DNA from: Achromobacter marplatensis
GTDB lineage: Bacteria > Pseudomonadota > Gammaproteobacteria > Burkholderiales > Burkholderiaceae_B
DNA: 64,000 nt
Assembly: GCF_002209535.1 (NCBI RefSeq)
Contig: NZ_NJIG01000009.1
Coordinates: 62,001 to 126,000, forward strand
Direction of reading: 5' to 3'
The position numbers and the translations under genes are program-made. A model generated the notes under the pieces. That model saw nothing but the letters and a program-made list of their open reading frames with translations. It was not told the DNA's origin and ran no database searches. Below, in pieces: positions 18,586-29,034 of this stretch. Within the stretch, counting starts at the first letter, position 1. Each line of letters begins with the position of its first letter.

Positions 18586-20412
18586 ATGGCTTCCACCACG
18601 CCTCTCACCGTCAGCCTGGCCTCGGCCCTGAAAACGACGCGGTCGCGCCAGCGCGATCTTGAGCAGTTGTCGCCCTTCGAACTGAAGGATTATCTGATCA
18701 CGTTGGCCAAGGAAAACCAGCAGACCGCTGCGTTGACCATGTTGAACGCCGGCCGTGGCAATCCCAATTGGATCGCTACCGAGCCGCGCGACGCCTTCTT
18801 CCTGCTTGGCCAATTCGCCATGAAGGAAGCGCGCCGCGTGCGTGACGATGCCATCCTGGCGGGCATGCCGGCCAAGAAGGGCTGCGCCGACCGCCTGCGC
18901 AAGTTCCTGTCCAAGCATAAAGGCGAGGACGGCTACGACTTCCTGGTCGGCGTGCTCGAGTACGGCGTGAAGATCAAGAGTTTCGATCCCGACGAGTGGA
19001 TCCATGAACTGACCGATAGCATCATCGGCGACAACTATCCCGTGCCGCCGCGCGCGCTGGTGCATATCGAACAGATCGTGCACGACTACCTGATCAAGGA
19101 AATGTGCGACGGCCGCCCGCCCAAGGGCAAGTTCGACCTGTTCCCGGTCGAAGGCGGCACGGCCGCCATGTGCTACATCTTCGACTCGCTGATGCAGAAC
19201 GGCCTGCTCAAACAGGGCGACACCATCGCGCTGTTCCTGCCGACCTTCACGCCCTATATCGAGATCGCGCATCTGGAGCGCTTCCAGTTCAAGATCGTGG
19301 CCATCAACGCCAGCAGCTTGCGCGCCGACGGCACGCACGATTGGCACTATCCGGCCTCCGAAATCGCCAAGCTGGAAAATCCCAAGATCAAGCTGGCGGT
19401 CACGGTGAACCCGAGCAATCCGCCCTCGGTCGCGTTCAGTCCTGTCGAGATGAAGCAGATCGTGCGGCTGATCCGCAAGAATCCGGATCTGGTGCTGGTG
19501 ACCGACGACGTCTACGGCACCTTCGTGCCGAATTTCCGTTCGCTGATGGCCGAGGTGCCGCACAACACCATCTGCGTGTATTCCTTCTCGAAGAACTTCG
19601 GCTGCACGGGCTGGCGCCTGGGCGTGATCGCCATCCACGAGAAGAACACGATGGACCGCCGTATCGCCGAACTGCCCGCGTCGTGGAAACAGCGCCTGAA
19701 CAAGCGCTACGGCGCCATGACGATGGAGCCCGAAAAGCTCAAGTTCATTGACCGCATGGTGGCCGACAGCCGCAACGTGGCGCTTAACCATACGGCGGGC
19801 CTGTCCTTGCCGCAACAGGTGCAGATGGGCTTTTTTGCGCTATCTCACTTGCTCGACCTGAAGGATTCCTACAAGCATCTGACCATGCAGATCGTGCGCG
19901 CCCGCCGCGATTCGCTCTGGAGCGGGCTGGGCATTCCGCTGCCGCCGGAAGATCCGATGCGCGGCTGGTATTACGTGGAACTGGACTTCATGGTCTGGGC
20001 CAAGATCATGTATGGCGATGCCTTCTGCAAGTACATGACCAGCAACTACGAACCGGTGGACTTCCTGTTCCGTCTGGCCGAGAAGTCGGGCGTGGTGCTG
20101 ATGGATGGCGGCGGTTTTGGCGGTCCGCCCTGGTCGATCCGCATTTCACTGGCCAACCTGGACGACGCCGACTACGCCAAGATCGGCAAGTACATGGTCG
20201 AATGCGCGACCGAGTACGTCGAGGCATGGAAGGCATCCGAGCTGGTGCGTTCGGGCCCGACGGCAGGCAAGGGCCAGACGGTGAAGGCAGGAGCGGCCAA
20301 GCGCGTGGCCAAGAAGGCCGTTAAGAAGGTAGCCAAGACGGCGGTGAAGAAGGCGGTGAAGAAGGCGGACACCGCCGCCCGCTCGGCCAAGAAAGCCACG
20401 GCTCGGAAGTAG
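18586..20412 (+). CDS. asdA: Bifunctional aspartate aminotransferase / L-aspartate 4-decarboxylase with basic C-terminal tail
   Basis: The 608-residue protein is a PLP fold-type I enzyme of the aspartate beta-decarboxylase family, which is usually about 530 residues. The PLP lysine is in YSFSKNFGCTGWRLG (about residue 336), with NPSNPP and TDDVYGTFVP as other cofactor motifs. It converts aspartate to alanine and CO2, the reaction that drives AspT exchange. Residues from about 553 to 608 form an extra tail of Lys/Ala repeats (AKKAVKKVAKTAVKKAVKK), like bacterial histone H1-like proteins. The tail is not part of the known catalytic fold. The ribosome-binding site CAGGAG lies 10 bases upstream. 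It sits between two aspT genes. Confidence 0.92.
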   Translation: MASTTPLTVSLASALKTTRSRQRDLEQLSPFELKDYLITLAKENQQTAALTMLNAGRGNPNWIATEPRDAFFLLGQFAMKEARRVRDDAILAGMPAKKGCADRLRKFLSKHKGEDGYDFLVGVLEYGVKIKSFDPDEWIHELTDSIIGDNYPVPPRALVHIEQIVHDYLIKEMCDGRPPKGKFDLFPVEGGTAAMCYIFDSLMQNGLLKQGDTIALFLPTFTPYIEIAHLERFQFKIVAINASSLRADGTHDWHYPASEIAKLENPKIKLAVTVNPSNPPSVAFSPVEMKQIVRLIRKNPDLVLVTDDVYGTFVPNFRSLMAEVPHNTICVYSFSKNFGCTGWRLGVIAIHEKNTMDRRIAELPASWKQRLNKRYGAMTMEPEKLKFIDRMVADSRNVALNHTAGLSLPQQVQMGFFALSHLLDLKDSYKHLTMQIVRARRDSLWSGLGIPLPPEDPMRGWYYVELDFMVWAKIMYGDAFCKYMTSNYEPVDFLFRLAEKSGVVLMDGGGFGGPPWSIRISLANLDDADYAKIGKYMVECATEYVEAWKASELVRSGPTAGKGQTVKAGAAKRVAKKAVKKVAKTAVKKAVKKADTAARSAKKATARK

Positions 20413-20436
20413 GAAAACACAGGGCGACATGACCTT

Positions 20437-22137
20437 ATGACGTGCTCAGTCGGGTTTTTCAATAGCGTCCCCATCGCGGTGTTGTTCGTTACGGTGGGTT
20501 TGGGATACCTGATCGGCAAACTGAAGGTCGGGCCGATCCAGTTGGGCGGGGTGTGTGGGACACTCATCGTCGCCCTGCTGATCGGCCAGACGGGCTGCCA
20601 GATGCGCGGCGACCTGAAAGAGGTCGCGTTCGCCCTATTCATCTTTGCCATGGGCTACTCCGGCGGCCCGCAGTTCTTCGCCAACCTGAACCGGTCCAGC
20701 CTGCGCTACATCGTGCTGCCGATCATTGAGGCCCTGCTGGTGCTGACTATCGTGTTGGCGGCCGTGCCGCTGTTCGGCCTGGACGCCGGCACGGCGGCGG
20801 GCTTGGCGGCCGGGGCCGCCACGGAGTCGGCCGTGGTGGGCACGGCGGCCGAGGCGCTCAAGCATCTGGGGCTGCCGGATGCCGAGGTGCAGCGCATGGA
20901 GGCCAATATCGCCACGGCCTACACGCTGACCTATCTGGTGGGCCTGATCAGCATCGTGTTCTTCACGAGCCAGGTCGCGCCGGCCCTGTTGCGCATCAAC
21001 TTGCGCGAAGCGTCCAAGGCCCTGGAAGCGAAGCTGGGCGTGGCTTCCGGCGACGATGATGAAATCAACCTGCCCACCCTGCCGCGGCTGGTGGGGCGCG
21101 CCCATGTGGTGAAAGACGCCGACGGCATGAGCGTGGCCGACGTCGAGGCGCAACTGGGCGGGCGGACGGTGATCAGCCGCATCCTGCGAAATGGCGAGGC
21201 GGTGGACGCGACACCGGAAGATACCCTGGTCACCGGCGACATCGTGGTCGTGCTGGGGCTGCGCCGCTTCGCGCTGCGGGCGGGGTCGGTGGTCGGGCCT
21301 GAAATCCAGTTGCCCGAGGCCCATGCGGATGATCTGCAACTGAGCGAGCTGGCCGTCATCGTCAACAAGAAGGCGATCAACGGACGCACGATGGGCGAAC
21401 TGGCCAAGCGGCCGGGCGCCCGCCGGGCACGTGGGGTCTTCGTCCAATCCATCATGCGTTCGGGGCATGTGCTGCCATTGACGCCGGCCACGGTGGTGCA
21501 ATACGGCGACCTGGTGACCTTGGTAGGCACGGAACCCGAGCTGTCGGAAGCCGGCGCCGCCCTGGGCAATGAGTTGCGCCGCAGCGGCGTGACCGATCTG
21601 GTGTTCCTGGCTTTCGGCATTCTCGCCGGCTTGATGATCGGCGCGCTGAGCGCGCGCCTGTGGGGGATCCCGGTGTCGCTGGGCAGTGGGGGCGGTGCGC
21701 TGGTCAGCGGCCTGGTCTGCGGCTGGATCAACGCCAAGCGGCCCGCCATCGGCCATATGCCCGACCATGCCGTGCAGTTGCTGAAGGACCTGGGCCTGGC
21801 GGTTTTTGTGGCGTGCGTGGGCCTGTCGGCCGGCCCCGAAGCGATATCGCTGATCCGCGAGCATGGCGCCGTGCTGCCCCTGATCGGCCTGCTGGTGTCG
21901 CTGGGGCCTGCCTGCCTGTCGCTGTGGGTGGGGCACAAGATCCTGAAGATCGAGGGGCCGTTGCTGGTGGGGGCCATTGCGGGGCAGCACGTCAGCACGC
22001 CCGCTATCAGCGCCATCCTGGGGTCTAGCGGCAGTTCGGTGCCGCTGCTGGGTTACACCGTGACCTACGCCATCGCCAATGTGCTGCTGCCGGTGCTGGG
22101 GCCGATCATCGTGTCATTGGCGTACCATCTGAGTTAG
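20437..22137 (+). CDS. aspT: AspT/YidE-family aspartate:alanine antiporter (second copy)
   Basis: The 566-residue protein shares the same layout as the product at 16781: two multi-helix membrane blocks (roughly residues 10-195 and 390-560) flanking a cytoplasmic loop with two TrkA-C-like domains. The motifs GYSGGPQFFANLNRSSL and GLSAGPEAISLIREHG match the paired motifs of the first copy, but the sequences are clearly diverged rather than recently duplicated. It starts 24 bases after asdA. The acidic-to-neutral loop and residues around the motifs differ, so substrate preference may differ. No promoter is evident between asdA and it, so I infer co-transcription. Confidence 0.85.
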   Translation: MTCSVGFFNSVPIAVLFVTVGLGYLIGKLKVGPIQLGGVCGTLIVALLIGQTGCQMRGDLKEVAFALFIFAMGYSGGPQFFANLNRSSLRYIVLPIIEALLVLTIVLAAVPLFGLDAGTAAGLAAGAATESAVVGTAAEALKHLGLPDAEVQRMEANIATAYTLTYLVGLISIVFFTSQVAPALLRINLREASKALEAKLGVASGDDDEINLPTLPRLVGRAHVVKDADGMSVADVEAQLGGRTVISRILRNGEAVDATPEDTLVTGDIVVVLGLRRFALRAGSVVGPEIQLPEAHADDLQLSELAVIVNKKAINGRTMGELAKRPGARRARGVFVQSIMRSGHVLPLTPATVVQYGDLVTLVGTEPELSEAGAALGNELRRSGVTDLVFLAFGILAGLMIGALSARLWGIPVSLGSGGGALVSGLVCGWINAKRPAIGHMPDHAVQLLKDLGLAVFVACVGLSAGPEAISLIREHGAVLPLIGLLVSLGPACLSLWVGHKILKIEGPLLVGAIAGQHVSTPAISAILGSSGSSVPLLGYTVTYAIANVLLPVLGPIIVSLAYHLS

Positions 22138-22270
22138 CGCCCATCCGGCCACCCGCCGGACGACGCGGCGCCTGTCACACCCCGACGCGCGCAATCAGAC
22201 GCGCGTACCAAGAAACGCATCCGGCAGCCCGGGGCTTTGCGCCCTGCTGCCCCTTGCACACGGAGACACC

Positions 22271-24097
22271 ATGCCTTACGTAACCCCGCTGCAGGACTTT
22301 CGCTTCGCCTTGAAGGAACTGGCCGGACTGGACGATATCCTGAAGCTGCCGGGATTCGGCGACGTCACGCCCGACCTGGTGGATGCCATCCTGGAAGAGA
22401 ACGGACGCTTCGTAGAGCAGGCGGTAGCCCCCTTGAACGTGCCCGGCGACACGCAGCCCCCCGTCTGGAAGGACGGGCAGGTGACGACGACGCCCGGGTA
22501 CGCCCAGGGTTTCAAGGACTATGCGGCAGGCGGTTGGCAGGGCTTGCAGCACCCGCAAGCCTGGGGCGGGCAGGGCCTGCCCAAGTTGGTCGCCGCCGCG
22601 CCGGGCGAGAACATCCAGGCGGCCAGCCTGGCGTTTTCCTTGTGTCCGATGCTGACCGATGGCGTGATCGAGGCGGTGTTGACCGTGGGGTCGGAGGCGC
22701 AGCGCAAGCAGTATGTGCCCAACCTGATCAGCGGCAAATGGACCGGCACCATGAACCTGACCGAGCCCCAGGCGGGTTCGGACCTGGCCCAGGTCGCCAC
22801 GCGCGCGGTCCGCCAGGACGACGGCAGCTTCCGCCTGTCGGGCCAGAAGATCTTCATCACCTACGGCGAACACGATCTGGCCGAAAACATCATCCACCTG
22901 GTGCTGGCCCGTACGCCGGATGCCCCGGCGGGCGTGAAGGGCATATCGCTGTTCATCGTGCCCAAGTTCCTGGTCGAGGCCGACGGCAGCCTGGGCAAGC
23001 GCAACGACGTCTGGTGCGCCTCGCTGGAGCACAAGCTGGGCATCCACGGCAGCCCCACGGCGGTGTTGTTGTACGGCGCAGGCAAGGGCGACGTCGGCGA
23101 GGGGGCCGTGGGCTACCAGGTCGGCGAATTGAACCGCGGCCTGGAATACATGTTCATCATGATGAACGCGGCCCGCTATTCCGTGGGGCAGCAGGGCATC
23201 GGCGTGTCCGAACGCGCCTACCAGCACGCGCTGGCGTATGCGCGCGAACGGGTCCAGGGTCGTGCGGTGGAAGGGTCTGCGGGGCCGGTGGCCATCGTGC
23301 GGCATCCCGACGTGCAGCGCATGCTGCTCACCATGAAAGCGCTGACGGAAGCCGCCCGGGCGGTGTCATATGTGACGGCGGCGGCGCATGACAAGGGCAC
23401 GCACCACCCCGATCCCGAGCAGCGTTCGCGCAATCGGGCATTCTACGAATACATGGTGCCCATCGTGAAGGGCTATTCGACCGAGATCGCCGTAGAAGTC
23501 GCGTCCCTGGGGATCCAGGTGCACGGCGGCATGGGTTTCATCGAGGAGACCGGGGCGGCGCAGTACTACCGCGACGCCCGCATCCTGCCCATCTATGAAG
23601 GCACCACCGCGATCCAGGCCAACGACCTGGTCAGCCGCAAGACGCAGCGAGACGGCGGCGCCACCGCGTATGCCGCCATCGCCGCGATGCGCGAAACGTT
23701 GCGCGCCGTCGAAGCGGAGTCCACCCGCGCGGCAGCGCCGGAACGCGACGCCCTGCGGCTGCTGCGCGACAACCTGGATGGCGCCATTCAGGCGTATGAG
23801 GCCGGCGTGGGGTTCATCCTGGAGCAGTCGGCCGCCAATATCCGGGCGGTCTACTCCAGCAGCGTCCCGTACCTGATGCTGGCCGGCGTGGTGCACGGCG
23901 GCTGGCAGATGGCGCGTGCGGTGCTGGCATGCCGCAAGCACATTGCCGCGGGATCCACGGACCCGTTCCATAAATCGAAAATCGCGACAGGATTGTTCTA
24001 CGCCGCGCATATCCTGCCGCGCGCGCTGGCGCTGTCCGCCGCCGTGCGCGCCGGGGTGGTCGCGGACGCCTGTGGCGCAGCTTCAGATATTGCATAA
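22271..24097 (+). CDS. Acyl-CoA dehydrogenase (long, DmdC/AidB-like C-terminal type)
   Basis: This 608-residue protein starts at ATG 22271 after CGGAGACACC. It is of the roughly 595-residue acyl-CoA dehydrogenase class that includes methylmercaptopropionyl-CoA dehydrogenase. MNLTEPQAGSDLA and GQKIFITYGEHDLAENI bind FAD and substrate. VHGGMGFIEETGAAQYYRDARI plus LPIYEGTTAIQANDL carries the catalytic glutamate. A C-terminal helical extension (about 470-608) is typical of the class. It oxidises an acyl-CoA at the alpha-beta position and passes electrons to ETF, encoded upstream at 14906-16587. The substrate cannot be fixed from sequence; a general fatty-acid role or DMSP breakdown are both possible. 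Confidence 0.85.
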   Translation: MPYVTPLQDFRFALKELAGLDDILKLPGFGDVTPDLVDAILEENGRFVEQAVAPLNVPGDTQPPVWKDGQVTTTPGYAQGFKDYAAGGWQGLQHPQAWGGQGLPKLVAAAPGENIQAASLAFSLCPMLTDGVIEAVLTVGSEAQRKQYVPNLISGKWTGTMNLTEPQAGSDLAQVATRAVRQDDGSFRLSGQKIFITYGEHDLAENIIHLVLARTPDAPAGVKGISLFIVPKFLVEADGSLGKRNDVWCASLEHKLGIHGSPTAVLLYGAGKGDVGEGAVGYQVGELNRGLEYMFIMMNAARYSVGQQGIGVSERAYQHALAYARERVQGRAVEGSAGPVAIVRHPDVQRMLLTMKALTEAARAVSYVTAAAHDKGTHHPDPEQRSRNRAFYEYMVPIVKGYSTEIAVEVASLGIQVHGGMGFIEETGAAQYYRDARILPIYEGTTAIQANDLVSRKTQRDGGATAYAAIAAMRETLRAVEAESTRAAAPERDALRLLRDNLDGAIQAYEAGVGFILEQSAANIRAVYSSSVPYLMLAGVVHGGWQMARAVLACRKHIAAGSTDPFHKSKIATGLFYAAHILPRALALSAAVRAGVVADACGAASDIA

Positions 24098-24247
24098 GGT
24101 TATATGGCTTGCGTATTTCCTCCGCCAAAGGTTTGATGGAAGAATCGTTTTACAGGCGGCACTTTCCGCAATGAAAAACGACTTCCCGGCTGGCAGTTGT
24201 CGCGAGCCGCCAGCCCCTTCCCTCTGAATCCGCATACAGGAGACACC

Positions 24248-24889
24248 ATGAGTCATCTACGTCTGGGCGATACCGCCCCCGATTTCGAACAGGAATCCTC
24301 GGCTGGCCCTATCCGCTTCCACGAGTATCTGGGCAACAGCTGGGGGGTGCTTTTCTCGCATCCGGCCGATTTCACCCCCGTTTGCACGACCGAACTCGGC
24401 TACACGGCCAAACTGGCGGACGAATTCGCCAAGCGCAACGTGAAGGTGCTGGCGCTGTCGGTGGATGGCACCGATTCCCACTCCAAGTGGATCGAGGACA
24501 TCAACGACACGCAGTCGACCAAGGTCAATTTCCCGATCCTGGCCGACAAGGACCGCAAGGTCTCCGAGCTGTACGACATGATCCACCCGAATGCCAATGC
24601 CACGCTCACGGTGCGCTCGGTGTTCATCGTCGACCCGAACAAGAAGGTGCGCCTGATCATCACGTACCCGGCCAGCACCGGCCGCAACTTCAACGAGATC
24701 CTGCGTGTCATCGATTCGCTGCAGCTGACCGACAGCCACAGCGTCGCCACCCCGGTCAACTGGGAAGATGGCGATGACGTGATCATTGTTCCGTCCCTGC
24801 AGGACGAGGCCGTGATCAAGCAGAAATTCCCCAAGGGCTACAAGGCCGTGCGTCCGTACCTGCGCATTACGCCTCAACCGAATAAGTAA
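24248..24889 (+). CDS. 1-Cys peroxiredoxin (Prx6 type, LsfA-like)
   Basis: The 213-residue protein starts at ATG 24248 with AGGAGA upstream. The peroxidatic cysteine is Cys46 in HPADFTPVCTTELG, and no second cysteine is present, which defines a 1-Cys enzyme. The long C-terminal dimerisation arm (ending RPYLRITPQPNK) places it in the Prx6/AhpC-TSA 1-Cys group. It reduces peroxides with an external thiol donor in the cytosol. Pseudomonas LsfA, in the same group, is named for induction at low sulfate; the sulfate uptake operon begins 212 bases downstream, so shared sulfur control is a fair inference. A terminator separates it from sbp. Confidence 0.9.
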   Translation: MSHLRLGDTAPDFEQESSAGPIRFHEYLGNSWGVLFSHPADFTPVCTTELGYTAKLADEFAKRNVKVLALSVDGTDSHSKWIEDINDTQSTKVNFPILADKDRKVSELYDMIHPNANATLTVRSVFIVDPNKKVRLIITYPASTGRNFNEILRVIDSLQLTDSHSVATPVNWEDGDDVIIVPSLQDEAVIKQKFPKGYKAVRPYLRITPQPNK

Positions 24890-24942
24890 ATTCGGATTCC
24901 GGGGGTAGCCCCGGGTGTCCGCGAGCGGTTTCCGGCCGCCAG

Positions 24943-24979
24943 AACCGCCGCCTTCCCATAGGGGAACGCGGCGGTTTTT
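24943..24979 (+). terminator. Rho-independent terminator after the peroxiredoxin gene
   Basis: AACCGCCGC pairs with GCGGCGGTT around a 16-base loop, followed by TTTTT. Confidence 0.75.
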
Positions 24980-25021
24980 CATTGTTGGGACTCGGATCCT
25001 ATATGTCTGGGAGCGATGAGC

Positions 25022-25036
25022 AATCAAAAAATGATT
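25022..25036 (+). promoter_or_regulatory. Short AT-rich dyad upstream of sbp
   Basis: AATCA-AAAAA-TGATT is a perfect 5-base dyad 65 bases before the sbp start, in the region where a LysR-type regulator such as CysB would bind. No match to a defined CysB consensus is claimed. Confidence 0.25.
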
Positions 25037-25100
25037 CGTTCCGTTCAGATTGTCGAACCCGCACACTTGCTTGCACATTGCCAAATACAGGGAGCAAGGG

Positions 25101-26129
25101 ATGTCTTTCAGGAAAGCTGGTTGGTTGGCCGCGCTGGCGGCGGTGACAGTTTCGCTGGCGGCGATCGTGCCGGCTCAGGCCCAGCAAAAGCAGACGCTGC
25201 TGAACGTCTCGTACGACCCGACGCGCGAGCTGTATCGCGCCATCGATGACGCCTTCATCAAGCAATACAAGGAAAAGGCCAACGTCGACCTGACGATCCG
25301 CCAGTCGCACGGCGGCTCCGGCCGCCAGGCGCGTTCGGTCATCGACGGCCTGGAAGCCGACGTGGTGACGTTGGCACTGGCCTATGACATCGACGCCATC
25401 GCCGACCGCGGCCTGGTGCCCGAAAACTGGCAGACCCGCCTGCCGCAGAACAGCTCGCCCTATACCTCCACCATCGTATTCCTGGTGCGCAAGGGCAATC
25501 CCAAAGCCATCAAGGACTGGGATGACCTGGTGAAGGACGGCGTGCAGGTTATCACTCCGAACCCGAAGACCTCGGGCGGCGCGCGCTGGAACTACCTGGC
25601 CGCCTGGGCCTATGCGCTGGAGAAGAACGGCGGCAGCGAAGACAAGGCCCGCGCCTTCGTCGGCGACCTGCTCAAGCACGTGCCGGTGCTGGATACCGGC
25701 GCCCGCGGCGCCACCACCACGTTCGTCGAACGCGGCGTGGGCGACGTGCTGCTGGCGTGGGAGAACGAAGCCTTCCTGGCGCTTGAAGAGCTGGGTCCGG
25801 ACAAGTTCGACATCGTGGTGCCGTCGCTGTCCATCCTGGCCGAACCGCCGGTGGCCATCGTGGACAAGGTCGTGGACAAGAAGGGGACGCGTGCCGCCGC
25901 GCAGGCCTACCTGGAGTTCCTGTATACGCCTGCCGCGCAGGAGATCATCGCGAAGAACTACTACCGTCCCATCGACAAGACGGTCGCCGCCAAGTACGAA
26001 AACAAGTTCCCCAAGGTCAAGCTCGTCACCATCGACGACAAGATCTTCGGCGGCTGGCGCAAGGCGCAGAAAGATCACTTCAGTGATGGTGGCACCTTCG
26101 ACCAGATCTATCTGCCGCAAAAGAAATAA
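25101..26129 (+). CDS. sbp: Periplasmic sulfate-binding protein
   Basis: The 342-residue protein starts at ATG 25101 after GGGAGCAAGGG; an in-frame ATG at 25050 is rejected because it would bury the signal peptide. A cleavable signal peptide (residues 1 to about 25, ending AQA) precedes the mature SBP fold. [32 protein letters not shown] and [16 protein letters not shown] are the family signatures that bind sulfate through backbone amides. It delivers sulfate to CysTWA encoded immediately downstream. The putative promoter lies in 24980-25100, after the peroxiredoxin terminator. Confidence 0.96.
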   Translation: MSFRKAGWLAALAAVTVSLAAIVPAQAQQKQTLLNVSYDPTRELYRAIDDAFIKQYKEKANVDLTIRQSHGGSGRQARSVIDGLEADVVTLALAYDIDAIADRGLVPENWQTRLPQNSSPYTSTIVFLVRKGNPKAIKDWDDLVKDGVQVITPNPKTSGGARWNYLAAWAYALEKNGGSEDKARAFVGDLLKHVPVLDTGARGATTTFVERGVGDVLLAWENEAFLALEELGPDKFDIVVPSLSILAEPPVAIVDKVVDKKGTRAAAQAYLEFLYTPAAQEIIAKNYYRPIDKTVAAKYENKFPKVKLVTIDDKIFGGWRKAQKDHFSDGGTFDQIYLPQKK

Positions 26130-26153
26130 TCAGACGACGATCGGACGACGGCC

Positions 26154-27044
26154 ATGACGACAGCCTCGAACCCGACGGCAAACGGCGCGCAAGCGCCTTT
26201 TGCCGTTCGGCGCAACAGCCCGGGCGTGCTGCCCGGATTCGGCATTTCCATGGGTTACGCGGTGCTGTATCTGAGCGTGCTCGTGTTGATCCCCCTGGCG
26301 GCCTTGCCCCTCAAGAGCGCTGAACTGGGCTGGCAAGGTTTTTGGGATGCCGTGACGGCGCCTCGGGTGATGGCGTCCTATCAGCTGACGTTTGGCGCAT
26401 CGCTGATTGCGGCGCTGGTGAATCTGGTGTTCGGCACGGTTGTCGCCTGGGTGCTGGTGCGCTATCGCTTTCCCGGCAAGAAGATTCTGGACGCACTGGT
26501 GGACTTGCCGTTCGCGCTGCCCACAGCGGTGGCCGGCATTGCGCTGACCGCGCTGTATTCCGAAAAGGGCTGGCTGGGCGGACCGCTGGCCGAATGGTTC
26601 GGCCTGAAGGTCGCGTTCACGCCGCTGGGCATTGTGATTGCGCTGATCTTCATCGGCGTGCCGTTCGTGGTGCGCACCGTGCAGCCCGTGCTGGAAGACG
26701 TTGAACGTGAAATCGAAGAGGCCGCGGCCAGCCTGGGCGCCAGCCGCTGGCAGACCATACGCCGCGTCTTGCTGCCCACGATCACGCCGGCGTTGATGAC
26801 GGGTTTTGCGCTGGCGTTTGCGCGCGCGGTGGGCGAGTACGGCTCGGTGGTGTTCATCGCCGGCAACATGCCGATGGTGTCCGAGATCACGCCGCTGTTG
26901 ATCATTTCCAAGCTTGAGCAATTCGACTATGCGGGCGCAGCGGCCATCGCCACCGTGATGCTGGTGTTGTCGTTCGTGCTGCTGTTTGTCATCAACCTGC
27001 TGCAAGGCTGGCAGGCGCGCCGCAACCTGGGGAGGCTCGCATGA
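26154..27044 (+). CDS. cysT: Sulfate ABC transporter permease CysT (CysU)
   Basis: This 296-residue permease has six predicted membrane helices between about residues 30 and 285. The cytoplasmic EAA loop ([28 protein letters not shown]) contacts the ATPase Cys[20 protein letters not shown] is characteristic of CysT. It forms the channel with CysW in the inner membrane. The start follows sbp by 24 bases, and its stop overlaps the cysW start (ATGA). Confidence 0.95.
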   Translation: MTTASNPTANGAQAPFAVRRNSPGVLPGFGISMGYAVLYLSVLVLIPLAALPLKSAELGWQGFWDAVTAPRVMASYQLTFGASLIAALVNLVFGTVVAWVLVRYRFPGKKILDALVDLPFALPTAVAGIALTALYSEKGWLGGPLAEWFGLKVAFTPLGIVIALIFIGVPFVVRTVQPVLEDVEREIEEAAASLGASRWQTIRRVLLPTITPALMTGFALAFARAVGEYGSVVFIAGNMPMVSEITPLLIISKLEQFDYAGAAAIATVMLVLSFVLLFVINLLQGWQARRNLGRLA

Positions 27045-27943
27045 GCGCATCGGATCGTCCCGCACATCTGACCGAGCCGCGCTGGGTGCGCGGCATTCTG
27101 CTGTTTATCGCGCTGGCTTTTCTGACGCTGTTTCTGCTGGTGCCGCTGGCCGCCGTGTTTGCCGAGGCGTTCAAGAAAGGCTGGCAGCTGTATCTGGACG
27201 CCATCGTCGAGCCGGATGCGTGGTCCGCCATCAAGCTGACCTTGCTGGTGGCGGCGATTGCGCTGCCCGTGAACCTGGTGTTTGGCGTGGCGGCCGCCTG
27301 GGCCATTACCAAGTTCCAGTTTCGCGGCAAGCAGTTCCTGATCACGTTGATTGATCTGCCGTTCTCGGTGTCGCCCGTGGTGGCCGGGCTGGTGTTCATT
27401 TTGCTGTTCGGCACGCAAGGCTGGTTGGGCGGCTGGTTGCAGGCCCACGACATTAAGATCGTCTACGCCGTGCCGGGAATCATCCTGGCTACGCTCTTTG
27501 TCACCTTTCCGTTTGTGGCGCGTGAGTTGATTCCGCTGATGCAGGCGCAGGGCAGCGAAGAAGAGCAGGCGGCGCTGACACTCGGCGCCAGCGGCTGGCA
27601 GATCTTCTGGCGCGTGACGCTGCCAAACATCAAGTGGGGCCTGCTGTACGGCGCCATTCTGTGCAACGCGCGTGCCATGGGCGAGTTCGGCGCGGTGTCG
27701 GTCGTGTCCGGGCAAGTCCGGGGGCTGACCAACACGATGACCCTGCACGTAGAGATCCTCTACAACGAATACCAGTATTCCGCGGCGTTCGCGGTGGCCT
27801 CGCTGCTGGCGTTGCTGGCGCTGGTGACGCTCGTGGCCAAGAACGTGGTCGAGTGGCGCAACGCGCGCTTCCTGCGCGCCGCCGACCTGCCGGTCGAGTA
27901 TCCCGGCGCGGCGACGGCAACCCTCAAGCCGGCTGTCGCCTGA
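27041..27943 (+). CDS. cysW: Sulfate ABC transporter permease CysW
   Basis: The 300-residue protein has six membrane helices and the EAA loop [53 protein letters not shown] is the CysW-type C-terminal block. It is the second half of the sulfate/thiosulfate channel. It overlaps cysT by four bases; cysA starts 26 bases after it. Confidence 0.95.
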   Translation: MSASDRPAHLTEPRWVRGILLFIALAFLTLFLLVPLAAVFAEAFKKGWQLYLDAIVEPDAWSAIKLTLLVAAIALPVNLVFGVAAAWAITKFQFRGKQFLITLIDLPFSVSPVVAGLVFILLFGTQGWLGGWLQAHDIKIVYAVPGIILATLFVTFPFVARELIPLMQAQGSEEEQAALTLGASGWQIFWRVTLPNIKWGLLYGAILCNARAMGEFGAVSVVSGQVRGLTNTMTLHVEILYNEYQYSAAFAVASLLALLALVTLVAKNVVEWRNARFLRAADLPVEYPGAATATLKPAVA

Positions 27944-27969
27944 CGCGGCCGGTTCAGACGGAGACAAGC

Positions 27970-29034
27970 ATGAGTATCGAAGTTCGCAATCTATCCAAGC
28001 AGTTCGGCCAGTTCCGCGCGCTGAATGACGTGTCGCTGCACATCGAAACGGGCGAGCTCGTGGCGCTGCTGGGGCCGTCCGGCTGCGGCAAGACCACGCT
28101 GCTGCGCATCATCGCGGGGCTGGAGGCGCCCGATTCCGGCAGTGTGCTGTTCGCCGGCGAAGACGCCACCTCGGTCGATGTGCGCCAGCGTCAAGTCGGC
28201 TTCGTATTCCAGCACTATGCGCTGTTCAAGCACATGACGGTGTTCGAGAACGTCGCCTTCGGCCTGCGCGTGAAGCATCGCTCGCAGCGTCCTCCCGAAG
28301 ACCAGATCCGCCGCAAGGTGCACGAACTGCTGACGCTGGTGCAGCTGGACTGGCTGGCGGACCGCTATCCGGCGCAACTGTCGGGCGGGCAGCGCCAACG
28401 CATCGCGCTGGCGCGCGCGCTGGCCGTAGAGCCGCGCGTGCTGCTGCTGGACGAGCCTTTCGGTGCGCTGGACGCCAAGGTGCGCAAGGAACTGCGGCGC
28501 TGGCTGCGCCGGCTGCACGACGAACTGAACGTGGCCAGCGTGTTCGTGACGCACGACCAGGAAGAGGCGCTGGAAGTGGCCGACCGCGTGGTGCTGATGA
28601 ACGCCGGCCGCATCGAGCAGGTTGGCACGCCGCGCGAGGTCTGGGAGGGGCCGGCCACACCGTTCGTCTACGGCTTCCTGGGCGATGTGAACCAATTGCA
28701 GGGCGTGGCCACGCGTGGAGTCTGGGAAGGCGCCGGCCTGTCGTTGCCGGCGCCCGAGCTGGCGCAGGCGGACGCCCAGCGTGCTACCGCTTATGTGCGC
28801 CCGCACGAGTTCGATATCGAGCGCTACCGGGCGGGGGGGGAGGGCATCGCGGTGCGCCTGTCGCACGCATATCTGGCGGGACCCAGCGCCTATCTGGAAC
28901 TGGCCCGCGAAGATTCCGATGCCATCATCGAGGCCGAGGTGCCCGAGTATCTGTACCGGGAACTGGACCTGCGCGACGGCGAGGCCTTGTTGGCCCGCCC
29001 GCGTCGCGCGCGCATCTTCGCGGTGCAGCCATGA
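27970..29034 (+). CDS. cysA: Sulfate/thiosulfate ABC transporter ATPase CysA
   Basis: The 354-residue protein starts at ATG 27970 with GGAG upstream. Walker A is GPSGCGKTT, the signature LSGGQRQR, and Walker [12 protein letters not shown], followed by the H-loop histidine in [10 protein letters not shown]-terminal TOBE-like regulatory domain (about 240-354) carries the PHEFDIERY segment typical of CysA. It powers sulfate uptake through CysTW. The TGA overlaps the cysH ATG, linking transport and reduction genes in one unit. Confidence 0.95.
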   Translation: MSIEVRNLSKQFGQFRALNDVSLHIETGELVALLGPSGCGKTTLLRIIAGLEAPDSGSVLFAGEDATSVDVRQRQVGFVFQHYALFKHMTVFENVAFGLRVKHRSQRPPEDQIRRKVHELLTLVQLDWLADRYPAQLSGGQRQRIALARALAVEPRVLLLDEPFGALDAKVRKELRRWLRRLHDELNVASVFVTHDQEEALEVADRVVLMNAGRIEQVGTPREVWEGPATPFVYGFLGDVNQLQGVATRGVWEGAGLSLPAPELAQADAQRATAYVRPHEFDIERYRAGGEGIAVRLSHAYLAGPSAYLELAREDSDAIIEAEVPEYLYRELDLRDGEALLARPRRARIFAVQP

